NCBI GenBank assembly: GCA_022794255.1
Contig: JAAWEL010000038.1
Coordinates: 1-64,000, forward strand
Source of the DNA: Lachnospiraceae bacterium
Lineage (GTDB): Bacteria; Bacillota; Clostridia; Lachnospirales; Lachnospiraceae
Length of the DNA stretch: 64,000 nucleotides
Reading direction: 5' to 3'
Below the pieces are notes generated by a model. The model searched no databases. It saw only the letters and a program-made list of their open reading frames with translations, and had not been told where the DNA came from. The position numbers and the translations under genes are program-made. This document shows, piece by piece, positions 54,321 to 63,238 of this stretch; within the stretch, counting starts at the first letter, position 1; every line of letters begins with the position of its first letter.

Positions 54321-55430
54321 TTATCTGCGTACCTCTGACACAGACACTTTCCGGTTTTCGCGGATGGAGAGGGTTGCGGCATCTGCGGTTGCAATTGCAG
54401 CGCGGGCGGCCTCTCCAGTCATCAGCGGCATAAATTCTTCTGGCACAGAATCACCGTGCATGATTCCGTTAAAATATTTCATCTCATTTTTCATAATGCC
54501 ATGGAGCCACAGAGGAGGCTTTTTACCGGGGTGGCCGTATTGGATCGCACCGTCCATCTCTGTGCTGTGATAAATGCGGGTGCGGTCATCATCCTCTTCC
54601 TGGGACTCATGCACCAGATAATGTTCCTCCGTTCCATCACTCAGCTTGACTGTCATGCCTACATTACACATATCCACCCGGATTGCCCCTTTTGTTCCCT
54701 GCACCAGGACATAGTGTTCTGGCCAGTGAAACGCAGATCCATATTCGCATATGGCATGCGTGCCATTTCCAAATTCCAGGTTAAGAAACAGCATATCATC
54801 CTCATCGCCGAATTGCTCGCCCTGGTGTGCCACATTGCCCCCGGTCATGGTGACGGTTTCGGCAGGGCCCATGATAAACTGAATGCAGTCCAGTTCATGG
54901 ATGTGGTGGTAGAGATGACCACCGGATTTGGAGCGGATCTTTTTCCAGGATATCTCCGGCTGGGGCTCCTCCCAGCCATTTCGTGCAGAATGAGCATAGA
55001 GTACTCTGCCAATCTTTCCCTGGGAAATCAGTTGCTTTGTGTGGCGGATGCCGCGGAAGAAATTCATGACATGACCGGCCATAAAGACGACACCATTTTC
55101 CTCAGCTGCTTTCACCATCTCATCGCAGTCCTGATAGGACAGGGCGATAGGCTTTTCGCAGAAGATATGTTTTTTATGACGTGCGGCAATGATCACGGGT
55201 TCTTTGTGAAGATAATTAGGGGTGGCTACAATGACAGCATCCACATCCTTGCGGGAGCACAATGCATCCAAATCGGTCTCCACTTCACAGCCGTATTCTT
55301 CTGCAATGGTCTCACCGTTTTCCGGATCCAGAACAGCAACCACTTTAGCGCTTTCCTGTTCATTTAAAATACGACCTAACTCAGCGCCGAAATATCCGGT
55401 GCCCACGATTGCGTAACCAATTTCTTTCAT
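54321..55430 (-). CDS. Gfo/Idh/MocA oxidoreductase, NanOx-like
   Basis: The 369-residue protein has an N-terminal Rossmann fold (YAIVGTGYFGAELGRIL), EKPIALSYQDCDEM with the conserved lysine near residue 95, and GGHLYHHIHELDCIQFIMG near 175. In sialic-acid loci of gut bacteria such enzymes (NanOx/YjhC type) convert 2,7-anhydro-Neu5Ac to Neu5Ac with bound NAD. The location between an ABC importer and nanA supports this, but the exact substrate is inferred. Confidence 0.8.
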   Translation of the reverse strand: MKEIGYAIVGTGYFGAELGRILNEQESAKVVAVLDPENGETIAEEYGCEVETDLDALCSRKDVDAVIVATPNYLHKEPVIIAARHKKHIFCEKPIALSYQDCDEMVKAAEENGVVFMAGHVMNFFRGIRHTKQLISQGKIGRVLYAHSARNGWEEPQPEISWKKIRSKSGGHLYHHIHELDCIQFIMGPAETVTMTGGNVAHQGEQFGDEDDMLFLNLEFGNGTHAICEYGSAFHWPEHYVLVQGTKGAIRVDMCNVGMTVKLSDGTEEHYLVHESQEEDDDRTRIYHSTEMDGAIQYGHPGKKPPLWLHGIMKNEMKYFNGIMHGDSVPEEFMPLMTGEAARAAIATADAATLSIRENRKVSVSEVRR

Positions 55431-55468
55431 AGTTTTTTATTTTCTCCTTTTCTTTAATTATCCTGTAT

Positions 55469-56302
55469 TTACTTGACAGCTCCATCGGCCAGTCCGCCAG
55501 CAATCTTATTCTGAATCAGACAGAAAAAGATAATGGATGGAAGAACCACAATCGCACTAGCAGCCATCATAGAGCCCCAGTTGAGAATATCTGCCCCCTC
55601 TAAGGTTTTTACTGCAACTGAAAGGGTCTGCTTGGAAGAGCTGCTGATGAGCAGCAATGCGTACAAAAATTCATTCCATGCATTGATGAATACATAGATG
55701 GCTGTGGATACCAGACCGGGACGGACCAGGGGAAGTACCAGCGTTGTAAATACCTGGAAGCGGTTGGCGCCATCGATCCGACCGGATTCTTCAATAGCAA
55801 TCGGTACTGTTTTAAAGAAGCCTACTAACATCCAGACGGCATAAGGTACGCTAAAGGACATGTAAACCAGTACCAGTCCCACGCGGCTGTTGGTAAGGTG
55901 GATGGTGCGCATAACGACTGCATAGGGGATAACCAGCATGATAGAAGGAAACATGTAGGTTGTTATCAGAAGCTTTGTCATAATATCGCCCAGCTTTGGG
56001 AAAAACCGAATGATGCCGTAGGCGGCCAGCGCTGAGACAGTAGTGGCAATTACAGTGGTAATCAGGGCCACAATCAGGCTGTTTTTGATATTGACTGTGA
56101 AATTCAGTGTAAATAAAACAGTTTTAAAATTTTCCAGTGTCCATTCCCTGGGAAAAAAGCTGGTTGGATTAGCCAGCATTTCCCCTGAGGATTTAAAGGC
56201 CGAGACCAACAGCCACAAAAGCGGAAATACGCACATAACCGACAAAATGGTTAAAAAGATATAGGAAAAGCATACGCTCGGTGATAATTTTTTTTTCTTC
56301 AT
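55469..56302 (-). CDS. ABC sugar permease, MalG-type
   Basis: The 277-residue protein has six membrane segments and the EAA loop ESGRIDGANRFQVFTTLVLPLVRPG (core ESGRIDGANRF) near residue 185. It pairs with the MalF-type permease encoded just upstream. AAGGAGG precedes the ATG at 56302; 51 bp of upstream open frame overlap the neighbour and lack a site. Confidence 0.9.
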   Translation of the reverse strand: MKKKKLSPSVCFSYIFLTILSVMCVFPLLWLLVSAFKSSGEMLANPTSFFPREWTLENFKTVLFTLNFTVNIKNSLIVALITTVIATTVSALAAYGIIRFFPKLGDIMTKLLITTYMFPSIMLVIPYAVVMRTIHLTNSRVGLVLVYMSFSVPYAVWMLVGFFKTVPIAIEESGRIDGANRFQVFTTLVLPLVRPGLVSTAIYVFINAWNEFLYALLLISSSSKQTLSVAVKTLEGADILNWGSMMAASAIVVLPSIIFFCLIQNKIAGGLADGAVK

Positions 56303-56304
56303 AA

Positions 56305-57225
56305 TTAATCCTCCTTTTCCCAACGGCGAATTACCAGGAAGTACAGGACGCATAAAAGGATCAAAAACATCAAAAGCAACATGGATGCTGCGGACGCTTT
56401 GCCGACCATCATGCCTGTCCAGCCTGTGTCGTAGATATACAGCGGCATGGTAGAGCTTGCCCCGGCAGGACCACCGGCAGTAATCATATAGATCATGTCA
56501 AAGTTGTTAAATACCCATACGGTGCGCAGAACTACCAGCAGACCTACCACTGTGCGTATATGTGGAGCCGTGATATAGAGAAAGGACTGACGGCTGCTGG
56601 CTCCATCGATCTGTGCTGCCTCATACTGATCCTGGGGGATTGTCTGCAATGCGGCAAAGACATTGACCAGAATCATGGGTGCGCCGAACCATACATTGAT
56701 AAACATCAATGTGGGCATGACCAGCTGGCTGGTGCTGAGAAACTGCAGCATCTCATTTGTGAGGCCAAGATTGACCAGGGAAGTTGGAATAAAGCCATAG
56801 ATACCGTTTAGCATCCATTTCCAGACCATTGCCGTAGCAATGGCAGGAAAGGCCCAGGGAATGATTGCGCAGATGCGGAATACATTCTGTATTTTCTTAT
56901 TTTTAACCTGGTTTAAGCTTAAGGCCCCGATAAAGCCTACAATTACCTGACCCAGCACACTTCCGGCCGTCCAGAGCAGAGAATGCCCGAAGGCGGAAAA
57001 AAATGCAGGATCCTTTAATACACTGATGTAATTTGCCAGTCCGATTACTTTAAATGTTGTCTTGGTCATGGTCTTGTTGGTAAAGCTGTAGACCAGGGTA
57101 GACATCAGCGGATAGATCAGCAGGCATATGACGATTGCCAAGGCCGGCAGGACAAAAAACCAGCGCGTTGTGTTGCTGCCATTGATTCCGCCGGAGTTGT
57201 TTCTGAGTCGCCTGTTCAAATTCAT
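56305..57225 (-). CDS. ABC sugar permease, MalF-type
   Basis: The 306-residue protein has six membrane segments after a basic N-terminus and the EAA loop YEAAQIDGASSRQSFLYITAP near residue 220 (core EAAQIDGAS). It belongs to the carbohydrate uptake CUT1 class. GGGGGAG lies 6 bases before the ATG at 57225. It follows the binding protein after 26 bp and ends 2 bp before the next permease start. Confidence 0.9.
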   Translation of the reverse strand: MNLNRRLRNNSGGINGSNTTRWFFVLPALAIVICLLIYPLMSTLVYSFTNKTMTKTTFKVIGLANYISVLKDPAFFSAFGHSLLWTAGSVLGQVIVGFIGALSLNQVKNKKIQNVFRICAIIPWAFPAIATAMVWKWMLNGIYGFIPTSLVNLGLTNEMLQFLSTSQLVMPTLMFINVWFGAPMILVNVFAALQTIPQDQYEAAQIDGASSRQSFLYITAPHIRTVVGLLVVLRTVWVFNNFDMIYMITAGGPAGASSTMPLYIYDTGWTGMMVGKASAASMLLLMFLILLCVLYFLVIRRWEKED

Positions 57226-57251
57226 ATCGCTCCCCCTCTCCGTCACTGTAT

Positions 57252-58619
57252 CTATTCAGCCTGGGTGCTGAAGATCTCATTCAAACGGGTTTCTGCATTT
57301 TTGGCGGCTTCTGCCACATCCGTTCCATTGGTTACAATATCCTGGAACATATTCTCAATAATACCCTGGCTGGTCAGCAGGCCGGCCTGAACGCTGGGAC
57401 CATGCTCAAATCCAATGGCCCGTCCATTGTTCACAGCATCAGTAATGACAGCAGCCTCATCTGAAAAACGCACTATTGTTTCATTGGTTTTGTATGCATC
57501 CAGATCAGCAATCCCTGCCAGAGAGGGCAGCATACCTACCGGTACCGCGCTCAAAAATTCCACATAGTTGTCATCTTTGAATAAATACTCGATAAACGCC
57601 TCGCAAATCTCGGGGTGCTTGGAATTTTTCCATATAACCAGTGGAATATGGGTGGTCTCGGCGCTGTAGTAGGGATCCCCCTCTTTCATCACAGGCAGCG
57701 GAGCACAGGATATGGAATCCAGCAAATCCTCCCGGTTTCCGGCAACACCGGAAATCATAAAGCCGGAGTTAAAGTCAAAAGCAGTGATGCCCTGATAAAA
57801 CATGGTGGCATGATCATTGACTGTGTAGTTGATCGTCTCGGCAGGGGAACAATTCTGATAGACATCGACCCAGAACCGTATGCCGTCCAGCGCAAGATCA
57901 CTGGTTAAATTGGCAGTCAGATCGTCATTGAGAAGGCTGCCACCGCCTGAACGTACATAATAGTTCAGATAGCGTGTGCAGAGAAGGTCATTAGGGCTCA
58001 TGGAAACACCGGCGCCGTACACTCCGTCCTTTGTCAGCTCCGCCGCTGTTTCACGGAACTGGTCCCATGTCTTTGGCACACTTAAACCTGCATTCTCCAG
58101 AAGATCCTGCCGATACCACATAACCTGTGCGTGGGAGTAGTAAGGAACTCCGTATTTCGTGTCATTCTTTGTCATGTCTGCCAGTGCGTTTTCAGAAAAA
58201 CGATCAGCGCCCACAGCCGAAACTACGTTCTCAATGGGGGCAAGCATCTCGGCGTTGAGCATCTCGGCTACCTCACCAGTATTCTGGGCAATGGACATAT
58301 CCGGAAGATCGCCTGTTGTGATACCGGCCTTCCATTTGGTATTGAAATCTCCCCAGGACATTGTCTCAATATTGATGGTAACATCAGGATTGTCTTTCAT
58401 AAATGAATCGGCGGCTGCCTGGACAGCTTCCATACGTACACCCTGAGTAAAGCAATGCCAGAAAGTGATTTCGCCCTTCAGGGCTTTGCCGCTGTCTGAG
58501 GAGTTTGCCTGTTGGGGAGTCTGGCTGTTTTTGCCTCCTGCTGAATCGCTGTCCCCACACCCTGTCAGGCAGGTGGAAAGCAGCAAAGCTGCAAGAAACA
58601 TGGAAAAGATTTTTTTCAT
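57252..58619 (-). CDS. ABC sugar-binding lipoprotein of the sialic-acid locus
   Basis: The 455-residue protein has a lipoprotein signal ending LSTCLTGCGDSD (C21 lipidated), a short linker, and an extracellular binding domain of family 1 (GEITFWHCFTQGVRMEAVQ at about residue 50). By context it binds sialic acid or its 2,7-anhydro form and passes it to the MalF/MalG-type permeases. No ATPase is encoded here, so a shared MsmX-like ATPase is expected. AGGAGGG precedes the ATG. Confidence 0.88.
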   Translation of the reverse strand: MKKIFSMFLAALLLSTCLTGCGDSDSAGGKNSQTPQQANSSDSGKALKGEITFWHCFTQGVRMEAVQAAADSFMKDNPDVTINIETMSWGDFNTKWKAGITTGDLPDMSIAQNTGEVAEMLNAEMLAPIENVVSAVGADRFSENALADMTKNDTKYGVPYYSHAQVMWYRQDLLENAGLSVPKTWDQFRETAAELTKDGVYGAGVSMSPNDLLCTRYLNYYVRSGGGSLLNDDLTANLTSDLALDGIRFWVDVYQNCSPAETINYTVNDHATMFYQGITAFDFNSGFMISGVAGNREDLLDSISCAPLPVMKEGDPYYSAETTHIPLVIWKNSKHPEICEAFIEYLFKDDNYVEFLSAVPVGMLPSLAGIADLDAYKTNETIVRFSDEAAVITDAVNNGRAIGFEHGPSVQAGLLTSQGIIENMFQDIVTNGTDVAEAAKNAETRLNEIFSTQAE

Positions 58620-58814
58620 TTTTTACCCTCCTGTTATTTATTTTTTGTTGTTTTTGCTGATAATTATTATATTTGATTGAAACTCTTTTGTGTAGATTTC
58701 CAAACGCCAAAAATAAGGATAAAACGCTCATTTTGAAAATGCCGAAAGAATTACGTGTTATGGGAACATGGAGGCATGAGATAAAATATTATAGCAATTG
58801 TTTGCAATTGTGAA

Positions 58815-58843
58815 ATGACAAATGGAGAAAGTGGTTGTATAAT
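58815..58843 (+). promoter_or_regulatory. promoter of the deacetylase gene
   Basis: ATGACA (58815-58820), a 17-bp spacer and TATAAT (58838-58843), 33 bp upstream of the start. CAATTG occurs twice just upstream (TAGCAATTG, TGCAATTG), a possible operator. Confidence 0.6.
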
Positions 58844-58876
58844 GAGAAAGGAAGTTTGTGGAAAGGGAGATTTGCT

Positions 58877-59989
58877 ATGAGAAAAAGTAAAAAAGTAGTG
58901 ATACCAGTAGTAATGGCCTTGTGTTTGGCGGTTAATCCGATTCCAGTTGCGGGAGGTCAGAGTGTTGTGGTTGCCGGAGGAGTCAGGCAGCAGACGGGGC
59001 CTGGAGTGGCATCTGGGGAAGGGGCAGAGCAGCCGGGCCAGGCCCCTTTGGAGCAGGCAACGGACGGAGGACCGGAACAGGGAACGCCAGTAGTTGTGCC
59101 AGGAGAGCCAGGACAGGAAGCAGAGGCAGAACAAAGCTCCCAGGTTCTTGAAGCAGGCCAGGGGAGTGTGTGGGTGAGTGAGGAGGCTCGCCAGGCAGCG
59201 GAGCAGGAGGCAGCCCGCCAGGCCGAGGAAGCGGCCCGCCGGGCAGCAGAGGAGGCAGCCCGCCAGGCGGTGGAGGAGGCGGCCCGTCAGGCAGCAGAGG
59301 AGGCGGCCCGCCAGGCAGCAGAGGAAGAAGCGCGCAGGCTTGCAGAAGAAGCGGCCCGCCAATCTTTTGGCAGGACGATTGACCCGTCAAAGCCTATGGT
59401 GGCGCTGACCTTTGATGACGGGCCCCAATCCTCTGTGGGAAACCGGATTATGGATTGTCTGGCTCAGTATGGGGGGAAAGCCACCTTTTTTATGGTGGGA
59501 GACCGGATTCCTTCCCACAAGGCTGAGGTACAGCGTATGGTGGCAGAGGGCCATGAGGTGGCTAATCACACAATGAATCACAAATATCTGCAAAAGCAGG
59601 GAGCGGCAGAGATTCAGGCTCAGGTAAACCTGTGTAACGATATGATTGAGAGCGTGTGCGGAGTGCGGCCCAGGGTTATGCGCCTTCCGGGCGGCGGCTA
59701 TAACAGCACCGTGCTGGCCAACACTCATATGCCAATGATCCAGTGGAACATTGATACCCTGGACTGGAAAACAAGAAATGCCCAGCAGACAGTGAATGCC
59801 GTGTTAGGAAAGGTAAAGGATGGGGATATTGTTCTGATGCATGAGCTGTATGGAGCAACCGGTGATGCGGCCCTGCAGATCATTCCGGAGCTGGTAGGCC
59901 GGGGATATCAGCTGGTGACTGTCAGCGAGATGGCAGAGGCCAAAGGATATGGGCTGGAAGCAGGAAAGCTGTACTCTTCCTTTCGATAA
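58877..59989 (+). CDS. secreted polysaccharide deacetylase with EA-rich repeat stalk
   Basis: The protein has 370 residues. A signal peptide (about 1-25), a low-complexity region, and a helical stalk of about six EEAARQAA octads (about residues 110-160) precede a NodB domain of family CE4. The NodB motifs are MVALTFDDGPQSS, GHEVANHTMNHKYL (metal-binding histidines), RLPGGGYNS and DIVLMHELYG. It should remove acetyl groups from cell-wall N-acetylglucosamine outside the membrane. AAAGGGAG precedes the ATG at 58877. Confidence 0.87.
   Translation: MRKSKKVVIPVVMALCLAVNPIPVAGGQSVVVAGGVRQQTGPGVASGEGAEQPGQAPLEQATDGGPEQGTPVVVPGEPGQEAEAEQSSQVLEAGQGSVWVSEEARQAAEQEAARQAEEAARRAAEEAARQAVEEAARQAAEEAARQAAEEEARRLAEEAARQSFGRTIDPSKPMVALTFDDGPQSSVGNRIMDCLAQYGGKATFFMVGDRIPSHKAEVQRMVAEGHEVANHTMNHKYLQKQGAAEIQAQVNLCNDMIESVCGVRPRVMRLPGGGYNSTVLANTHMPMIQWNIDTLDWKTRNAQQTVNAVLGKVKDGDIVLMHELYGATGDAALQIIPELVGRGYQLVTVSEMAEAKGYGLEAGKLYSSFR
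59204..59364 (+). repeat. 24-nt tandem repeats encoding the EA-rich stalk
   Basis: About six to seven imperfect copies of a 24-nt unit, consensus GAGGCGGCCCGCCAGGC and six further bases, code for EEAARQAA-type octads. The regular unit suggests copy number can change by slippage or recombination. Confidence 0.75.
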
Positions 59990-60010
59990 ATAACAATCAG
60001 GGGGGATGAA

Positions 60011-60688
60011 ATGAGAACTACGGGACAGACGCGGGTTGAAAAATCATCTGAGGATATCCTGCAGTATATTAAGGATCATAATCTCACAGCGGGAGATAAG
60101 CTGCCTACGGAGATGGAGCTGTCAAAGCTTTTGGGTGTGGGAAGGAATACGGTGCGGGAAGCCTTAAGGCTTTTGCTTTCCAGGAATATTGTGGTGATAC
60201 GCCAGGGAGCCGGCTCCTTTGTCTCAGACAAAAACGGGATCTCAGATGATCCCCTGGGATTTTTTATGGTGGATGACAGGAAAAAACTGATCGAGGATCT
60301 GCTTCAGGCCAGGGTGATTATCGAGCCTCAGATTGCTGCAATCGCTGCCCAGAACCGGACGGAGGAGGAGCTGACCTGTCTTGAAGTGGCGTTAAAGAAT
60401 GTGGAGCAGGCTATGAAAGAGCGCAGTAATTTCTCCGGGGAGGATGGAGCGTTTCATACCTGCATTGCAAACTGCACGCACAATCGTGTGATTGCAGAGC
60501 TGATTCCGGTTATTACAAAAGGGATTGCAGAGTTTTCTTCAGGAGTAAAAAAGCAGGAATACCAGCAAACTCTGGTTTCCCACCGGAATATTTTTATTGC
60601 GATCCGTGATAAAAAGCCTTTAGAGGCAGGACAAGCAATGAGCTATCATTTATTGTATAATCAAAATCGGTATTTGCAGGAGCTGTAA
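60011..60688 (+). CDS. FadR/GntR-family regulator A
   Basis: The 225-residue protein has the GntR winged HTH (LPTEMELSKLLGVGRNTVREALRLL, core GVGRNTVREAL) and an FCD-type helical effector domain with a metal-site histidine pattern (FHTCIANCTHN). It probably responds to an organic acid. GGGGGGATG precedes the ATG. It is followed by a second GntR gene and a TRAP transporter. Confidence 0.88.
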   Translation: MRTTGQTRVEKSSEDILQYIKDHNLTAGDKLPTEMELSKLLGVGRNTVREALRLLLSRNIVVIRQGAGSFVSDKNGISDDPLGFFMVDDRKKLIEDLLQARVIIEPQIAAIAAQNRTEEELTCLEVALKNVEQAMKERSNFSGEDGAFHTCIANCTHNRVIAELIPVITKGIAEFSSGVKKQEYQQTLVSHRNIFIAIRDKKPLEAGQAMSYHLLYNQNRYLQEL

Positions 60689-60863
60689 ATTTACGGTTTT
60701 ACTTACTGTTACAATGTTGGGGTCAAAAGGCAGAGACAAGTTTACAATGGAATTTCTGACCTTTTGACCTTGGTATTATGCTATATTTACCTTATTGAGC
60801 GGACGAGAACGGACCCAAAACGTTTTCCTTTCAGCCCGCGGGTGGTACAGATAGGAGTTTTTT

Positions 60864-61568
60864 ATGCCATATGCAGTTTTTGATCATTCCAGTAATTTAA
60901 ATCTAAAGCAGACGATATACAGGCAATTGAGAGAGGATATTTTCTCGATCCGGTTGGTTCCTGGTGAGAAGCTAAGTGAGGTGAAGCTTGCTTCCCAATA
61001 TGGCTGCAGCCGTGTGCCTGTTCGGGAAGCGCTGCATCAGCTTCGCCTGGAAGGTTGTATTGATTTAAAGCCCCAGGTAGGCAGTTTTATATCTTACATT
61101 GATTATGAGAATTTAGAGCAGGTGCGATATGTCCGGGAATGTCTGGAGACTCAGGTTATGCTGAATGCCTTGCAGGAGAATGCATATGGCGATTCCATTG
61201 AGGAGCTCCAGTCGCTTTTAGATCAGCAGTGGAATGCATATAAAAAGAAGGAATTGATTTTAGCGCATCAACTGGATGATCTGTTTCATCTTTTTTTTCT
61301 TAAGCTGCCTCACAAGGAGTTTGTCCGCGATTATATGGGAGCGAACAATGTTCATTATCAGAGAGCCCGTTTTTTGGCCCTGAAATATGACCCGAATCCA
61401 GAGATTTTGGTGTGGCAGCATCAGGCCATTTTAGATGCTGTAGTCGCCAGAGATGAGACTGCTTTAAAGAAAGCCATTCACATTCATTTGAACAATCTGT
61501 ACCGGGTAATTGATTCTGCTTCAGAAGAAATCAGAAATTATATTCGACCGAAAAGGGCGGACACTTAA
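60864..61568 (+). CDS. FadR/GntR-family regulator B
   Basis: The 234-residue protein has an N-terminal winged HTH (LSEVKLASQYGCSRVPVREALHQL, core GCSRVPVREAL) and a C-terminal FCD domain (DLFHLFFLKL). It is not closely similar to regulator A. It is the regulator next to the TRAP genes and the more likely controller of them. TAGGAG precedes the ATG. Confidence 0.87.
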   Translation: MPYAVFDHSSNLNLKQTIYRQLREDIFSIRLVPGEKLSEVKLASQYGCSRVPVREALHQLRLEGCIDLKPQVGSFISYIDYENLEQVRYVRECLETQVMLNALQENAYGDSIEELQSLLDQQWNAYKKKELILAHQLDDLFHLFFLKLPHKEFVRDYMGANNVHYQRARFLALKYDPNPEILVWQHQAILDAVVARDETALKKAIHIHLNNLYRVIDSASEEIRNYIRPKRADT

Positions 61569-62055
61569 GAGAGATCGTTTTGTAGAATTCAGGATTTTTT
61601 AAACCTTGAATCTTTGCAGAACAACGGAAGTGTTTTGCCCTTTCTTTTATATCTGGATCAATGTCTATACACGTTTCCCTCAGAAATTCCCTTCTTTACA
61701 TAGTGACATAAGAAATTAAAATGGATTATACTAGTATACATTTATTTGATATAAAGGATGAATTTGTTTGAAAAGCAGAAAAATGAGATGATTATAGTTG
61801 GAGGATGGACAAAGGGAAAATCGAGAAAAAACCAATATTAGTTGTATATAACGTAAAATAAACCGGAAAAAATCCATAAAATTTGTGAAAATCGAAAAAT
61901 ACTTCTTGAAATATGAGTGAAAAAGGAGTATACTCAATTTTGTAAATTTATAGGATGAATTTGTGGGTAAATAGAAATCCCACAGAGGGTTCTATAAAAG
62001 AGTCTGTGTTAAAAGAGGCGCACAGGCTATCAAAAACACATGAGGAGGAACAGGA
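61569..62055. other. control region upstream of dctP
   Basis: This 487-bp gap holds no gene. It contains a TATACTAGTATA palindrome (61727-61738), a promoter (61906-61934) whose -10 box lies in the palindrome GAGTATACTC, and an AT-rich leader to the dctP start at 62056. The repeated GTATAC core is a candidate GntR operator. Confidence 0.5.
61906..61934 (+). promoter_or_regulatory. promoter of dctPQM
   Basis: TTGAAA (61906-61911), a 17-bp spacer and TATACT (61929-61934). The -10 box overlaps GAGTATACTC, so a bound regulator would block transcription. Confidence 0.7.
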
Positions 62056-63159
62056 ATGAAAAAAAGAAGTTGTATGGCAGTTGTTATGGCAGCAATGGTG
62101 GCTTTTTCTGCTACCGGATGCAGCAGCTCTTCGGCTCCGGCTACAAAAGCCGCAGAGACTACTGCGGCTACTGAGGCAGCTAAAACTGCAGAGACGGCTG
62201 CCGAGAAGGAAGAGACAGAAGCACAAGCTCCCACAGGTGAGGCCAAATATGTGCTGCGCTTTGGACACACTCTGACAGAGCAGGATCTTCCCCACATATA
62301 CATGCAGAAGTGGGCGGATTCTGTTCGGGAGAAAACCAATGGGGAGGTTGAGATTGAGATCTATGCCAATGCTCAGCTGGGAACCGAGGAGGATGTTATC
62401 GAGCAGATTCGCCAGGGTGCCAACATTGGATGGCAGACAGACTTTGCAAGACTTGGCTCTTATGTAAATGATCTTTCTGTCTGTAATGCAGCATATTTTA
62501 TTGACAATCAGGAGGAGGCCTTTGCTCTGAGAGATTCCCAGACAATCATTGACCTGAATAAGAAATTGGCAGATGAGTACAATATCTGTAATTTTTCTTG
62601 GGACTGGGATCAGGGACCGAGACATCTTTTTACCAATAAGGCAGCTTATAAGCCGGAGGATTTAAAGGGATTGATGATCCGTACCGCACCGGCTCCCATC
62701 TGGGTGGAGTCTGTCAACAGTCTTGGATGTACTGCAGCAGCTTTGAGTCTGGGCGAGGTATACACCGGAATCCAGACAAAGGTAGTGGATGGCTGTGAGC
62801 TTCCCTATAATAATGCATTAAACCTGAAGATTCATGAGGTTTGTGACTATGTTATTGAGACAGGGCATTTCTTTGCTATCAATACCATGATCGTCAGCCA
62901 GGAGTGGATGGATTCTCTGCCGGAGGAGTATCAGAAGATTTTTGTAGACGAGTGCAATAGATTTGGCGAGGAGGAGACGATTGCTCTTGCAGAGCAGACA
63001 GCTGGCAGCAAGCAGGCTATGATCGATGCAGGAATCACGGTGATTGAGCCGGATGAGATTGATATGGAGGCATTCAAGGCCAACAGCCAGAAAGCTTACG
63101 ATGCTCTGAATCTTTCGGCAGTGAGAGAAGCTGTGTACAAGGATATCGGTAAGCAGTAA
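62056..63159 (+). CDS. dctP: DctP-family TRAP solute-binding lipoprotein
   Basis: The 367-residue protein has a lipoprotein signal ending FSATGCSSS (C22) and an Ala/Thr/Glu linker to about residue 62. The DctP domain has YVLRFGHTLTEQDLPHIYMQ (core), LKGLMIRTAPAPIWVE with the arginine that binds ligand carboxylate, and VDGCELPYNNALNLKIHEVC. It captures an organic acid outside the membrane. AGGAGG precedes the ATG. Confidence 0.9.
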   Translation: MKKRSCMAVVMAAMVAFSATGCSSSSAPATKAAETTAATEAAKTAETAAEKEETEAQAPTGEAKYVLRFGHTLTEQDLPHIYMQKWADSVREKTNGEVEIEIYANAQLGTEEDVIEQIRQGANIGWQTDFARLGSYVNDLSVCNAAYFIDNQEEAFALRDSQTIIDLNKKLADEYNICNFSWDWDQGPRHLFTNKAAYKPEDLKGLMIRTAPAPIWVESVNSLGCTAAALSLGEVYTGIQTKVVDGCELPYNNALNLKIHEVCDYVIETGHFFAINTMIVSQEWMDSLPEEYQKIFVDECNRFGEEETIALAEQTAGSKQAMIDAGITVIEPDEIDMEAFKANSQKAYDALNLSAVREAVYKDIGKQ

Positions 63160-63194
63160 AACAGGAAACCTGCTGTTGGATCTCATTTAACAGG

Positions 63195-63213
63195 AGTTGG
63201 ATGCCTTTGGCAT
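63195..63213 (+). other. hairpin between dctP and dctQ
   Basis: TGGATGCC-TTT-GGCATCCGA forms an 8-bp stem 36 bp after the dctP stop. It lacks a long U tract, so partial attenuation or mRNA protection is likely. Confidence 0.5.
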
Positions 63214-63238
63214 CCGACTCTTTGCCAGGAGGTATAAA

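Noticed and set aside
54456-55367. 303-residue plus-strand frame across the oxidoreductase
   Set aside because: It is antisense to a clear Gfo/Idh/MocA gene and has no ribosome binding site.
59204-59364. CRISPR array
   Set aside because: The repeats are contiguous, in frame and lack spacers. They encode a protein stalk. No CRISPR array was seen elsewhere.
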